A DNA stretch of 42,993 nt, taken from Yoonia sp. GTDB lineage: Bacteria; Pseudomonadota; Alphaproteobacteria; Rhodobacterales; Rhodobacteraceae. The notes beneath the pieces were generated by a model. That model saw only the letters and a program-made list of their open reading frames with translations, was not told where the DNA came from and did not search any database. This document shows, piece by piece, positions 1 to 8,350 of the stretch (position 1 is its first letter; each line of letters begins with the position of its first letter). The stretch covers positions 1 to 42,993 of the forward strand of contig NZ_JAFMHR010000007.1 of NCBI RefSeq assembly GCF_017854415.1. Direction: 5' to 3'. Made by a program: the position numbers and the translations under genes.

Positions 1-91
1 CTCCCGTTTTTGGGAACAGACAATAGCAGCAGTTTTTACGAGGGACACCCTCAAAGTGAAGCACCTATACTAAAGCGTAAAAAATCGCCGA

Positions 92-2059
92 CTATTCTGC
101 CGCAACAGAGCGCGGATCAACCAATGTAACGATATCTGCCATGATCTTATTCAATTCGAAATCCTTCGGCGTGTAGACTTTCGCTACACCCATGGCGCGC
201 AATTCACGCGCGTCGTCTTCGGGAATAATACCGCCTGCAATCACCGGAATATGGGTGATACCAGCGGTATTCAAACGCGCCATGACATCGCGCACGAGTG
301 GAATATGCGAGCCGGACAGAATGGACAGGCCAATAACATGCACATCGCCATTCTGGGCCGCACTCACGATTTCTTCGGGGGTTAGCCGAATACCTTCGTA
401 GTCAATATCCATTCCGCAATCACGCGCACGGGTTGCGATTTGCTCTGCCCCGTTGGAATGGCCATCCAACCCCGGCTTTCCGACAAGGAACTTGAGGCGA
501 CGACCCAAGGCTGCACTGACCAGATCGACCTGTTCGCGCAACTCCTCTAGCCCTTCGGTCCGGTTTGACTGATTGCTGCTGACGCCAGTTGGCGCGCGGT
601 ATTGCCCGAAAACACTGCGGATCACGTCCGACCATTCGCCTGTTGTGACACCTGCGCGCGCACATAGAATTGATGGCGGCATAACGTTGCTGCCGTCTTT
701 TGCGGCTGCACGCAGGGCACCAAGTGCTGCTTGAACGGCATTGTCATCGCGTGCCGATTTCCATTTGGATAAACGGTTCAGCTGATCGGCTTCGGCTTGC
801 GGATCGGCAATCATGATTGCGTCGTCGCCAGCTGTCAGCGGTGAAGGTTCGCCCGCTTGCCACTTGTTCACGCCAACAACGATTGTGTCACCGCGTTCAA
901 TACCGCCGATGCGCGCTGCGTTACTTTCGACAAGACGGGATTTCATATAAGCAATCGCGCCTACTGCGCCACCCATGCCGTCGATCTGCGCCAATTCAGC
1001 ACGCGCCCCTTCTTTGAGTTCATTTACTTTGCGGTCAATTGCGGGGTTTCCGTCGAATAGATCGTCAAATTCCAAAAGGTCTGTTTCATAAGCCAGAATT
1101 TGTTGCATCCGCAGTGACCATTGCTGGTCCCAAGGGCGGGGCAACCCCAATGCTTCGTTCCATGCAGGCAATTGCACTGCGCGCGCACGGGCATTTTTCG
1201 AAAGCGTCACAGCAAGCGTTTCCAGCAGAATACGGTAGACGTTATTTTCGGGTTGCTGTTCGGTCAATCCAAGCGAATTAACCTGTACGCCATACCGGAA
1301 GCGGCGATATTTCGCGTCTTCGACATTATAGCGTGTTGCGCAAATCTCGTCCCAAAGCTCTACGAATGCGCGCATTTTGCACAACTCAGTCACGAACCGA
1401 ATTCCGGCATTTACGAAAAACGAAATGCGACCCACCATCGCGGGGAAATGTTCGGCGGGTACTTTGCCTTTCAGATCGTCTAGAACGGCGGTGGCGGTGG
1501 CCAATGCAAAGGCGAGTTCTTCCTCGGGTGTCGCTCCGGCTTCTTGCAAGTGATAGGAACACACGTTCATCGGGTTCCATTTGGGCAGGTGTTCACGGGT
1601 GTAGGCGGCGACGTCCGTGATCATGCGAAGCGATGGTTCTGGCGGGCAGATGTAAGTGCCGCGCGACAGGTATTCCTTGATGATGTCGTTTTGCACGGTG
1701 CCTTGCAGTGCGCTGATGTCGGCACCTTGTTCTTCGGCCACGGCGATATAAAGCGACAGCAACCAAGGGGCGGTCGCGTTGATCGTCATAGACGTGTTCA
1801 TCTGATCGAGCGGAATATCGTCAAACAAGGCGCGCATATCGCCCAAGTGGTTAACAGGCACACCAACTTTGCCGACCTCGCCTTTCGCCAAGATATGATC
1901 GCTGTCATATCCCGTTTGCGTTGGCAGATCGAAGGCAACCGAGAGTCCGGTTTGGCCCTTGGCAAGGTTGCCGCGATACAGCGCATTCGATGCTTTCGCG
2001 GTAGAGTGACCTGCATATGTCCGAAACAGCCAAGGGCGATCTTTCTGCGGTTGCGACAT
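92..2059 (-). CDS. ecm: Ethylmalonyl-CoA mutase (methylmalonyl-CoA mutase family, B12-binding C-terminus)
   Basis: 655-aa ORF; N-terminal mutase motifs (AFDLPTQTGYDSDH, NVCSYHLQEAGATP) and C-terminal B12-binding motif GLDGHSNGAEQIA...GLSILSGSH; located near ccr. Confidence 0.93.
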   Translation of the reverse strand: MSQPQKDRPWLFRTYAGHSTAKASNALYRGNLAKGQTGLSVAFDLPTQTGYDSDHILAKGEVGKVGVPVNHLGDMRALFDDIPLDQMNTSMTINATAPWLLSLYIAVAEEQGADISALQGTVQNDIIKEYLSRGTYICPPEPSLRMITDVAAYTREHLPKWNPMNVCSYHLQEAGATPEEELAFALATATAVLDDLKGKVPAEHFPAMVGRISFFVNAGIRFVTELCKMRAFVELWDEICATRYNVEDAKYRRFRYGVQVNSLGLTEQQPENNVYRILLETLAVTLSKNARARAVQLPAWNEALGLPRPWDQQWSLRMQQILAYETDLLEFDDLFDGNPAIDRKVNELKEGARAELAQIDGMGGAVGAIAYMKSRLVESNAARIGGIERGDTIVVGVNKWQAGEPSPLTAGDDAIMIADPQAEADQLNRLSKWKSARDDNAVQAALGALRAAAKDGSNVMPPSILCARAGVTTGEWSDVIRSVFGQYRAPTGVSSNQSNRTEGLEELREQVDLVSAALGRRLKFLVGKPGLDGHSNGAEQIATRARDCGMDIDYEGIRLTPEEIVSAAQNGDVHVIGLSILSGSHIPLVRDVMARLNTAGITHIPVIAGGIIPEDDARELRAMGVAKVYTPKDFELNKIMADIVTLVDPRSVAAE

Positions 2060-2084
2060 ACGGGGTACTCCTGAATCAATTTGG

Positions 2085-2097
2085 GTAATTTAATTAC
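2085..2097. promoter_or_regulatory. 13-bp palindrome GTAATTTAATTAC upstream of ecm, in the divergent ecm/acyltransferase intergenic region
   Basis: Read directly; reverse complement of the 13-mer at 3591-3603 upstream of ccr. Confidence 0.55.
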
Positions 2098-2196
2098 TCA
2101 TGGAGGTGTTTATCGGACATTTTGTGGCGCTGTCAATTCGCTGCGTTGCGGCATGACGGGATTTACCTTCCCCGCGTTCCCTGTCACGTTCATGAG

Positions 2197-3594
2197 ATGA
2201 CGCAAACTGTCTCTATGCCCGTCTGGGTTTTTGTTTTGATTCTCCTGTTTGCAGGGGTCACTTTTGCGTCCCACTTCTTATTCCCGTCTGTGCGGTGGTT
2301 TTTCCGTAAACGTGCAGAGCGGGTGATTGCAAAGGTCAACAAGCGGCTGCAGCGCCCGATTGAACCGTTCAAGTTGGCATTGCGTTATGACATGATCCAA
2401 CGCCTGCTTTATGACCCGCAAGTCACGCAGGCGATTGTTGAACATGCCCGCAGCGAGAAGATCCCCGAGAACGTAGCGTTCGAGCAGGCGCGTCGCTATG
2501 CTCGCGAAATTGTCCCATCGTTTTCGGCAACTGCTTACTTCGGTGTTGGTATCCGGTTGGCGCGCTGGCTTTCAAAGTCGCTCTACCGGATCAAGCTGGG
2601 CACATTTGACCGCAAGCGCCTTGAGAAAATCGATCCAGATGCCGCCGTAATCTTTGTTATCAACCACCGCAGTAACATGGACTACGTGTTGGTAACGTAT
2701 CTGGCGGCCAACGCTGGTGCGCTGTCTTATGCAGTCGGGGAATGGGCGCGGGTCTGGCCGTTGTCGGCGGTTATTCGTGCGATGGGTGCCTATTTCATCC
2801 GGCGCAGATCGCGTGGCGCGCTGTATCGCAAGGTGCTTGCGCGTTATGTGCAGATGGCCACACGTGGCGGCGTGAGCCAAGCTGTGTTCCCCGAAGGCGG
2901 GCTAAGTCTAAACGGTTTGCTTGCCCCGCCCCGTATGGGTTTGCTGAATTATATTGTCGAAGACTTTGACCCTGCCGCACGCGAAGTGATCTTTGTGCCG
3001 GTCGCGATTAACTATGACCGCGTGCTTGAGGATACGATCCTGATCAAAGCCGATCAATCAGGAACGCGCCGTTTCAAGCCGTCGATGTTTGCTGTTTTCA
3101 GACGCGTGGGACGCCACATCATTTTGCGCATGACGCGGCGTTTCCGCGGATTTGGCGTGGCATCTGTTAGCTTTGGAGAGCCGCTTGAACTGTCGAAGTA
3201 CCATGTTGAAGGTGACAGCGACCTGACGCATGCAATCGCGAATGAACTGATGCAGCGTATCGCCAACGTGACCCCTGTTCTGGCGGTTCCGTTAGTGTCC
3301 CGACACATTCTAAACAGTGAGCCAATCCTGATTCCAGATCTGGAAGCGGCTGTGACACGGTCGCTAGCATCGTTGAATGAGCGCCGTGTGCCCTGCCCGC
3401 GCCGAAAGTCAGGGGAGGTCGTGAAAGATGCGATGAGCCGTTTGACGGCCCGTGGTCTTGTCGTGGAATCAGATGCAGGCGTCAGTGTCACCGACCAAGG
3501 GCGGGCTGTCTTGACCTTCTATGCGAACTCGATAGCGCATCATTTTGATGCAGTTGCAGCAAAAACGGACGAAATTGCTGCGGTTGCAGGGTAA
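2197..3594 (+). CDS. Glycerol-3-phosphate/1-acyl-sn-glycerol-3-phosphate acyltransferase family protein (PlsB-like)
   Basis: NHX4D motif (INHRSNMDYV) and FPEG motif (VFPEGGLSLNG); N-terminal TM. Start MTQTVSMPVW at 2197 preferred over the longer ORF at 2122. Confidence 0.85.
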   Translation: MTQTVSMPVWVFVLILLFAGVTFASHFLFPSVRWFFRKRAERVIAKVNKRLQRPIEPFKLALRYDMIQRLLYDPQVTQAIVEHARSEKIPENVAFEQARRYAREIVPSFSATAYFGVGIRLARWLSKSLYRIKLGTFDRKRLEKIDPDAAVIFVINHRSNMDYVLVTYLAANAGALSYAVGEWARVWPLSAVIRAMGAYFIRRRSRGALYRKVLARYVQMATRGGVSQAVFPEGGLSLNGLLAPPRMGLLNYIVEDFDPAAREVIFVPVAINYDRVLEDTILIKADQSGTRRFKPSMFAVFRRVGRHIILRMTRRFRGFGVASVSFGEPLELSKYHVEGDSDLTHAIANELMQRIANVTPVLAVPLVSRHILNSEPILIPDLEAAVTRSLASLNERRVPCPRRKSGEVVKDAMSRLTARGLVVESDAGVSVTDQGRAVLTFYANSIAHHFDAVAAKTDEIAAVAG

Positions 3595-3603
3595 TTAAAT
3601 TAC
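3591..3603. promoter_or_regulatory. 13-bp palindrome GTAATTAAATTAC, includes the acyltransferase stop codon, upstream of ccr
   Basis: Read directly; reverse complement of 2085-2097. Confidence 0.55.
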
Positions 3604-3622
3604 AAAACTGGACCATAATGGG

Positions 3623-3641
3623 TTGCAAAGTTACTTTGCGA
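3623..3641. promoter_or_regulatory. Candidate RamB/PccR (ScfR-family)-like operator upstream of ccr
   Basis: TTGCAAAGTTACTTTGCGA; core GCAAAGT-T-ACTTTGC (3625-3639) is a perfect palindrome; the minus strand reads AACTTTGCAA, resembling the ACTTTGCAAA-type motif of RamB. Confidence 0.5.
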
Positions 3642-3702
3642 TCTTGTATCCATTTGCCAACGGCATCGATTCTGCGGTGCGGCGAAATTTGAAAACTGAG
3701 TG

Positions 3703-5007
3703 ATGGAGACCGAGATGGCCCTTGACCAATCTGCCCACGGGGCAACTTATGCAGCGCCCGAAAAAGATCTTTATGACATGGGCGAAATGCCTCCGTTAGG
3801 TTACGTTCCCGGTCAGATGCACGCATGGACGATCCGCCGTGAACGCCACGGAGAGCCTGATAAGGCCTTCCAGTTGGAAGTTGTCGATTGTCCCAAGCCC
3901 GATAGCAACGAAGTCTTGGTGTTGGTTATGGCCGCTGGTGTGAATTACAATGGTGTCTGGGCAGGCCTCGGCGTGCCGATCAGTCCTTTTGACGTACACA
4001 AGGCAGATTTTCACATTGCAGGTTCTGATGCCGCTGGCATCGTTTGGGCCGTTGGTGACAAGGTCAAGCGTTGGAAGGTCGGCGATGAAGTCGTGATCCA
4101 TTGCAATCAGGACGACGGCGACGACGAGGAATGCAATGGTGGCGATCCGATGTTTTCTGAAAGCCAGCGGATTTGGGGGTATGAAACACCCGACGGATCA
4201 TTTGCGCAGTTTACATGCGTGCAGTCCCAGCAATTGATGCCGCGCCCACAGCACCTCACATGGGAAGAAAGTGCTTGCTACACGCTGACACTTGCGACTG
4301 CATATCGGATGTTGTTCGGTCACGAACCGCATGACCTCAAGCCCGGTCAGAACGTGCTGGTATGGGGCGCATCTGGCGGTCTGGGCTCTTATGCGATCCA
4401 GTTGATCAATACCGCTGGTGCCAACGCAATCGGTGTCATCAGCGACGAAAGCAAGCGCGAGTTTGTTATGTCGTTGGGTGCCAAGGGCGTCATCAACCGC
4501 AATGATTTTAGCTGCTGGGGCCAATTGCCTACCGTGAACACCCCCGAATATGATATTTGGCTGAAAGAGGCGCGCAAGTTCGGCAAAGCGATTTGGGCGA
4601 TCACAGGTAAAGGCGTTAACGTAGACATGGTCTTTGAACACCCCGGCGAGGCGACATTTCCTGTGTCATCTTTGGTCTGTAAAAAGGGTGGCATGGTCGT
4701 GATTTGTGCGGGCACCACAGGCTTTAACTGCACTTTCGACGTGCGGTATATGTGGATGCATCAAAAGCGCCTGCAAGGCAGCCATTTTGCCCATCTCAAG
4801 CAGGCCAGTGCCGCCAACAATTTGATGCGCGAGCAACGCCTCGATCCGTGCATGTCCGAATGCTTTGACTGGGCGGATATTCCCAAGGCGCACACGAAAA
4901 TGCGACGCAATGAGCATAAGCCCGGCAATATGGCGGTACTCGTGCAAGCGCCAGTGATGGGTTTGCGTACTTTCGAGGATACCTTGGAAGCGTCGCAAAA
5001 CCGCTAA
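3703..5007 (+). CDS. ccr: Crotonyl-CoA carboxylase/reductase
   Basis: MDR/zinc-independent alcohol dehydrogenase-like fold (VLVWGASGGLGSYAIQL) with Ccr-specific text (YVPGQMHAWTIRRERHGEP, NRNDFSCWGQLP, EHPGEATFPVSSLVCKKGGMVVICAGTTGFN). Start may be 3700, 3703 or 3715. Confidence 0.96.
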   Translation: METEMALDQSAHGATYAAPEKDLYDMGEMPPLGYVPGQMHAWTIRRERHGEPDKAFQLEVVDCPKPDSNEVLVLVMAAGVNYNGVWAGLGVPISPFDVHKADFHIAGSDAAGIVWAVGDKVKRWKVGDEVVIHCNQDDGDDEECNGGDPMFSESQRIWGYETPDGSFAQFTCVQSQQLMPRPQHLTWEESACYTLTLATAYRMLFGHEPHDLKPGQNVLVWGASGGLGSYAIQLINTAGANAIGVISDESKREFVMSLGAKGVINRNDFSCWGQLPTVNTPEYDIWLKEARKFGKAIWAITGKGVNVDMVFEHPGEATFPVSSLVCKKGGMVVICAGTTGFNCTFDVRYMWMHQKRLQGSHFAHLKQASAANNLMREQRLDPCMSECFDWADIPKAHTKMRRNEHKPGNMAVLVQAPVMGLRTFEDTLEASQNR

Positions 5008-5027
5008 GGCATTTTTATTCCTAAGCT

Positions 5028-5059
5028 GGGCGCGGTCAGAAAAGGCTGCGCCCTTTTTT
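5028..5059 (+). terminator. Rho-independent terminator downstream of ccr
   Basis: GGGCGC ... GCGCCC stem followed by TTTTTT. Confidence 0.75.
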
Positions 5060-5087
5060 ATGCACCTTCGGTCTTTGCCTTCAATTG

Positions 5088-5102
5088 TTAATGGATAATT
5101 AA
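5088..5102. promoter_or_regulatory. Candidate CtrA box TTAA-N7-TTAA
   Basis: TTAATGGATAATTAA, 22 nt upstream of the 5125 ORF. Confidence 0.4.
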
Positions 5103-5124
5103 TGTTTCCCAGCGACGGTCACGC

Positions 5125-5319
5125 ATGGGCAACGACTGGATCATCGAGGTTCTGGCTGACTTACAGTCATTTGCCGATCACAATGACATGCCGCTGTTAT
5201 GCGCGCAGTTAGATGAAGCTATGCTTATCGCTACGGTCGAAGTTGCCACGCGGCGACATCATCCCGCGCAATGGTCAGGTGATGACAGTGCGCCTTCGGA
5301 TGCAATTGGCAAAGACTAG
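5125..5319 (+). CDS. Small uncharacterised protein (64 aa)
   Basis: Intact ORF between ccr and a RecD-like gene, co-oriented; family not recognised. Confidence 0.55.
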   Translation: MGNDWIIEVLADLQSFADHNDMPLLCAQLDEAMLIATVEVATRRHHPAQWSGDDSAPSDAIGKD

Positions 5320-5367
5320 ACGCCAATAGCGCTGGCAGCACTTGGTTGGTCCAGATACAGTCACCGC

Positions 5368-6894
5368 ATGAACGCACCCACCATTACATTTTCGGAAGAT
5401 CAAGCAGAGGCTTGGGATAATATCGCAGCTGTCTTGCGCCAGTCCGGCATTGATTTAGACGATAGTCTGCTGCAGCCGCCGCAATCGGATAGCCCATCTG
5501 TTCTGGCCGTAATCGGCAAGGCGGGGTCGGGCAAAACGATGTTGCTGGCCAAGCTTTATCGCGCGTTGGAAGACGCAGGCGTCGATATTATCTCTGGCGA
5601 CTGGGAAGGGCGTAAACGCAAGGATCGCCGCACCTTGGCTATTCTGGCGCCTACCAATAAAGCGGCTAGCGTCCTGCGCAATCACGGTGTCCCCGCGACC
5701 ACGATCCACCGCATTCTGTACACGCCCGTCTATGATCCCGAATATGAAAAGGTCGCGGAATGGCTGGCGGGGCAGGGTGAAAAGCCCGACATTGAAGGGC
5801 TGACAGAGATTGCACTTGATCGCGCCTTTGCGTCTTATCAAATCAACAAATCGATCCCTGCAGCACTTGCCGCGGCCGGATTGCGCGGCAGCGATTTTAT
5901 TACAGGTTGGAAGCGCCGCGAAGAGGGGCTGGACATCGGGTTTGTCGATGAAAGCTCGATGTTGGACGCAAAGCAGTTTGAGGACCTTCAAGAGATTTTC
6001 CCGACACTCCTTCTGTTTGGTGATCCCGCGCAGTTGCCGCCAGTGCAATCGAGTGGTGGCATGGTGTTTGAGACTTTGCCAGCCCCGCGTGTTCTGACAC
6101 TTAGCCGTATTCATCGCCAAGATGCAGGCAACCCGATCCTTGACCTGGCCCATGCGCTTGCCGACCCCCAGCTTGATTTTCACGCGTTTGAACGGATGGT
6201 TGAAGAAGCCTCCCAAACTGATGAACGTGTCGTGATGGCCCAGAGGGTCGAGGCGGATTTGATGGCGCGTTCGCCTTGTTTGGTATGGCGCAATGCAACA
6301 CGTATTCGTTTAATTCATGCGTTTCGGGCCGCTTTTGACGCGCCCGCCGACGAGTTGTTGGCAGGCGAGCCATTGGTCTGTGACGGGATTGAATTGCCGC
6401 TGAAACACCGTAAAAAGCGCCTTGATCTAGAGGCGCGCGGCCTGATCAAAGGCGCGCAAGTCATCTATTTGGGACCTGGCCGCAAACCGGGATTTTCGCG
6501 TCTACACGTGATGGGCGCAGAAGATCCGCAGGTCAGTGCTGCCTCGATTGTGAAAATCGAACAAGAAGGCGATGCTGAACCGTTCATTCCGTTTGCCGCC
6601 CGTATGGGGGCTACGTTTTTGCATGGTGCGGCGGTCACGATCCACAAAGCCCAAGGGTCGCAATGGGACACGGTACAAGTCTTTGCTCCCGACATTTATG
6701 CCGCCTCGCGGATGGGTCGGATCGAGGCAGGGCAGCCGCTTTGGAAGCGCTTGGCCTATGTGGCGATTACCCGGGCCGAGACCCAATTGCGCTGGGTCGT
6801 AAGAAACCGTCTTGGGCGGCCGCAGGGGATATTGCGGGTCGATGACCTAGAAGTCCCCGCCGTCCCCCTTGAACTGAGGAGCGAAGAGATATGA
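5368..6894 (+). CDS. RecD-like superfamily 1 helicase / AAA ATPase
   Basis: Walker A GKAGSGKTMLL, Walker B-like VDESSML, GDPAQLPPV motif, C-terminal UvrD-like VTIHKAQGSQWDTV and YVAITRAETQLRWV. Confidence 0.9.
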   Translation: MNAPTITFSEDQAEAWDNIAAVLRQSGIDLDDSLLQPPQSDSPSVLAVIGKAGSGKTMLLAKLYRALEDAGVDIISGDWEGRKRKDRRTLAILAPTNKAASVLRNHGVPATTIHRILYTPVYDPEYEKVAEWLAGQGEKPDIEGLTEIALDRAFASYQINKSIPAALAAAGLRGSDFITGWKRREEGLDIGFVDESSMLDAKQFEDLQEIFPTLLLFGDPAQLPPVQSSGGMVFETLPAPRVLTLSRIHRQDAGNPILDLAHALADPQLDFHAFERMVEEASQTDERVVMAQRVEADLMARSPCLVWRNATRIRLIHAFRAAFDAPADELLAGEPLVCDGIELPLKHRKKRLDLEARGLIKGAQVIYLGPGRKPGFSRLHVMGAEDPQVSAASIVKIEQEGDAEPFIPFAARMGATFLHGAAVTIHKAQGSQWDTVQVFAPDIYAASRMGRIEAGQPLWKRLAYVAITRAETQLRWVVRNRLGRPQGILRVDDLEVPAVPLELRSEEI

Positions 6895-7601
6895 AATCAA
6901 TCATCATCACAGGTGCCAGCAGTGGTATCGGCCGCGAAACGGCAGAGTATTTTTTGGCGCACGGCTGGCGGGTTGGTTTGATTGCCCGTCGTGCCGATGC
7001 GCTGGCAGAGGTGGTTCACGAGAATGCCGTTCATCTGCCTTGTGACGTGACAGACGAGGCGGCGGTCGACGCAGCTTTTGCAGCTTTCGGGCATTTGGAT
7101 GTGCTGTTTAATAACGCGGGGATGTTTGGCCCGCAGACCACGATCGATCAGATATCGCTCGAGGATTGGAAACAGGTTATCGACGTGAACCTGACTGGCA
7201 TGTTCTTGTGTGCCCGCGCAGCCTTTCGGCAGATGCGCAACCAAACGCCGCAAGGTGGACGCATCATTAATAACGGGTCAATTTCGGCTTATACGCCGCG
7301 CGAAGGCTCGATCTGTTATACGACCACGAAACACGGCGTGAGCGGTCTGACCAAGACGCTATCGCTGGACGGTCGTGCATTTGATATCGCTTGCGGGCAA
7401 ATTGACATCGGCAATGCGCGGACTGATTTGGTGTTGAACCTTGAAAAGACGCGTGCCGCACAAGGGCTTGAGCCGCTGCCAAGTATGGCCGTTCTAGACG
7501 TCGCGCGGTCAGTTTTTCACATGGCAACATTGCCGCCAGAAGCGAATGTGCAATCGATGATGGTGATGGCCACCAAGATGCCGCATATCGGGCGCGGCTA
7601 G
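6891..7601 (+). CDS. Short-chain dehydrogenase/reductase (SDR)
   Basis: TGASSGIGRETAEYF, NNAGMFGP, YTTTKHGVSGLTK; overlaps helicase stop by 4 nt. Confidence 0.9.
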   Translation: MKSIIITGASSGIGRETAEYFLAHGWRVGLIARRADALAEVVHENAVHLPCDVTDEAAVDAAFAAFGHLDVLFNNAGMFGPQTTIDQISLEDWKQVIDVNLTGMFLCARAAFRQMRNQTPQGGRIINNGSISAYTPREGSICYTTTKHGVSGLTKTLSLDGRAFDIACGQIDIGNARTDLVLNLEKTRAAQGLEPLPSMAVLDVARSVFHMATLPPEANVQSMMVMATKMPHIGRG

Positions 7602-8350
7602 CGGCGCAACACTGTAAAGATCGCCGATGCGCCCCAGCCGGCCGCAATCGCAATCGAAAGCGACATCAGGCCATAAAGAAACGCATTTTCATGGGCGAGG
7701 TTATAAAGCCACCGCTCAAGACCCACCTTTTTGACGGGAATTGTCGTTGTATACAAATCAACGATCTCACCGCCACGGGTGAGGTAAATCTCGGCCTTGT
7801 AGTCACCTTCGGTCAAGTTGGCGGGCAACGGGATCAGAGTGCGGAACAAGGATTCCTCTTGGACCAATACGCCTGTGGGCAATGTCTGGTACAAGCCTTG
7901 GTTGGCGCGGATGCGGATTAGGGCCTCTGTAAAGGTTTCGGCGCTGTCAACGGTCGCCCCGACAGAACGGATCGCACGTTGCGTGCTAATGCGTGTGTTC
8001 AAATCTTCGGTAAAGGTCAGAATCTCGGTCAACGGGCGGTTGGTGGCGACAGCGTAAAATGTTGGTGCCACATCGACGTCAACCGATTCAGTATTGACCC
8101 AAATCCCCAAACGCCGATCTTTCTTGCGCACGGTGACCGGCATATCGGGACCAGCAACAGTAACAATCACACCAAGGTCGCTATCGGTGCGAATGGGCGC
8201 GTCCCTTTTGATCGCGCCGAAAATCAGAATTTCGGAACCTTCAAATGTGGCTGTAATGGATACTTGGTCGCGGCTAAGCCCAAGCACGATTTCTTCGGCT
8301 TTGACGGGGGCTGCAATCAGCAGGAACAGGACCAATAAGCGGATCATCAA
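7598..8350 (-). CDS. TIGR02186-like transmembrane protein
   Basis: Signal peptide, periplasmic domain, C-terminal TM; overlaps a TauE/SafE gene by 4 nt. Confidence 0.7.
   Translation of the reverse strand: MMIRLLVLFLLIAAPVKAEEIVLGLSRDQVSITATFEGSEILIFGAIKRDAPIRTDSDLGVIVTVAGPDMPVTVRKKDRRLGIWVNTESVDVDVAPTFYAVATNRPLTEILTFTEDLNTRISTQRAIRSVGATVDSAETFTEALIRIRANQGLYQTLPTGVLVQEESLFRTLIPLPANLTEGDYKAEIYLTRGGEIVDLYTTTIPVKKVGLERWLYNLAHENAFLYGLMSLSIAIAAGWGASAIFTVLRR

Noticed and set aside
40-52. GAGGG-ACA-CCCTC hairpin downstream of ecm as an intrinsic terminator
   Set aside because: Short 5-bp stem followed by an A-run rather than a T-run on the ecm strand.
5455-6216. 253-aa minus-strand ORF inside the RecD-like helicase gene
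   Set aside because: Antisense shadow ORF of a clear helicase CDS; no recognisable domain, Cys/Arg/Gln-rich composition typical of spurious frames.
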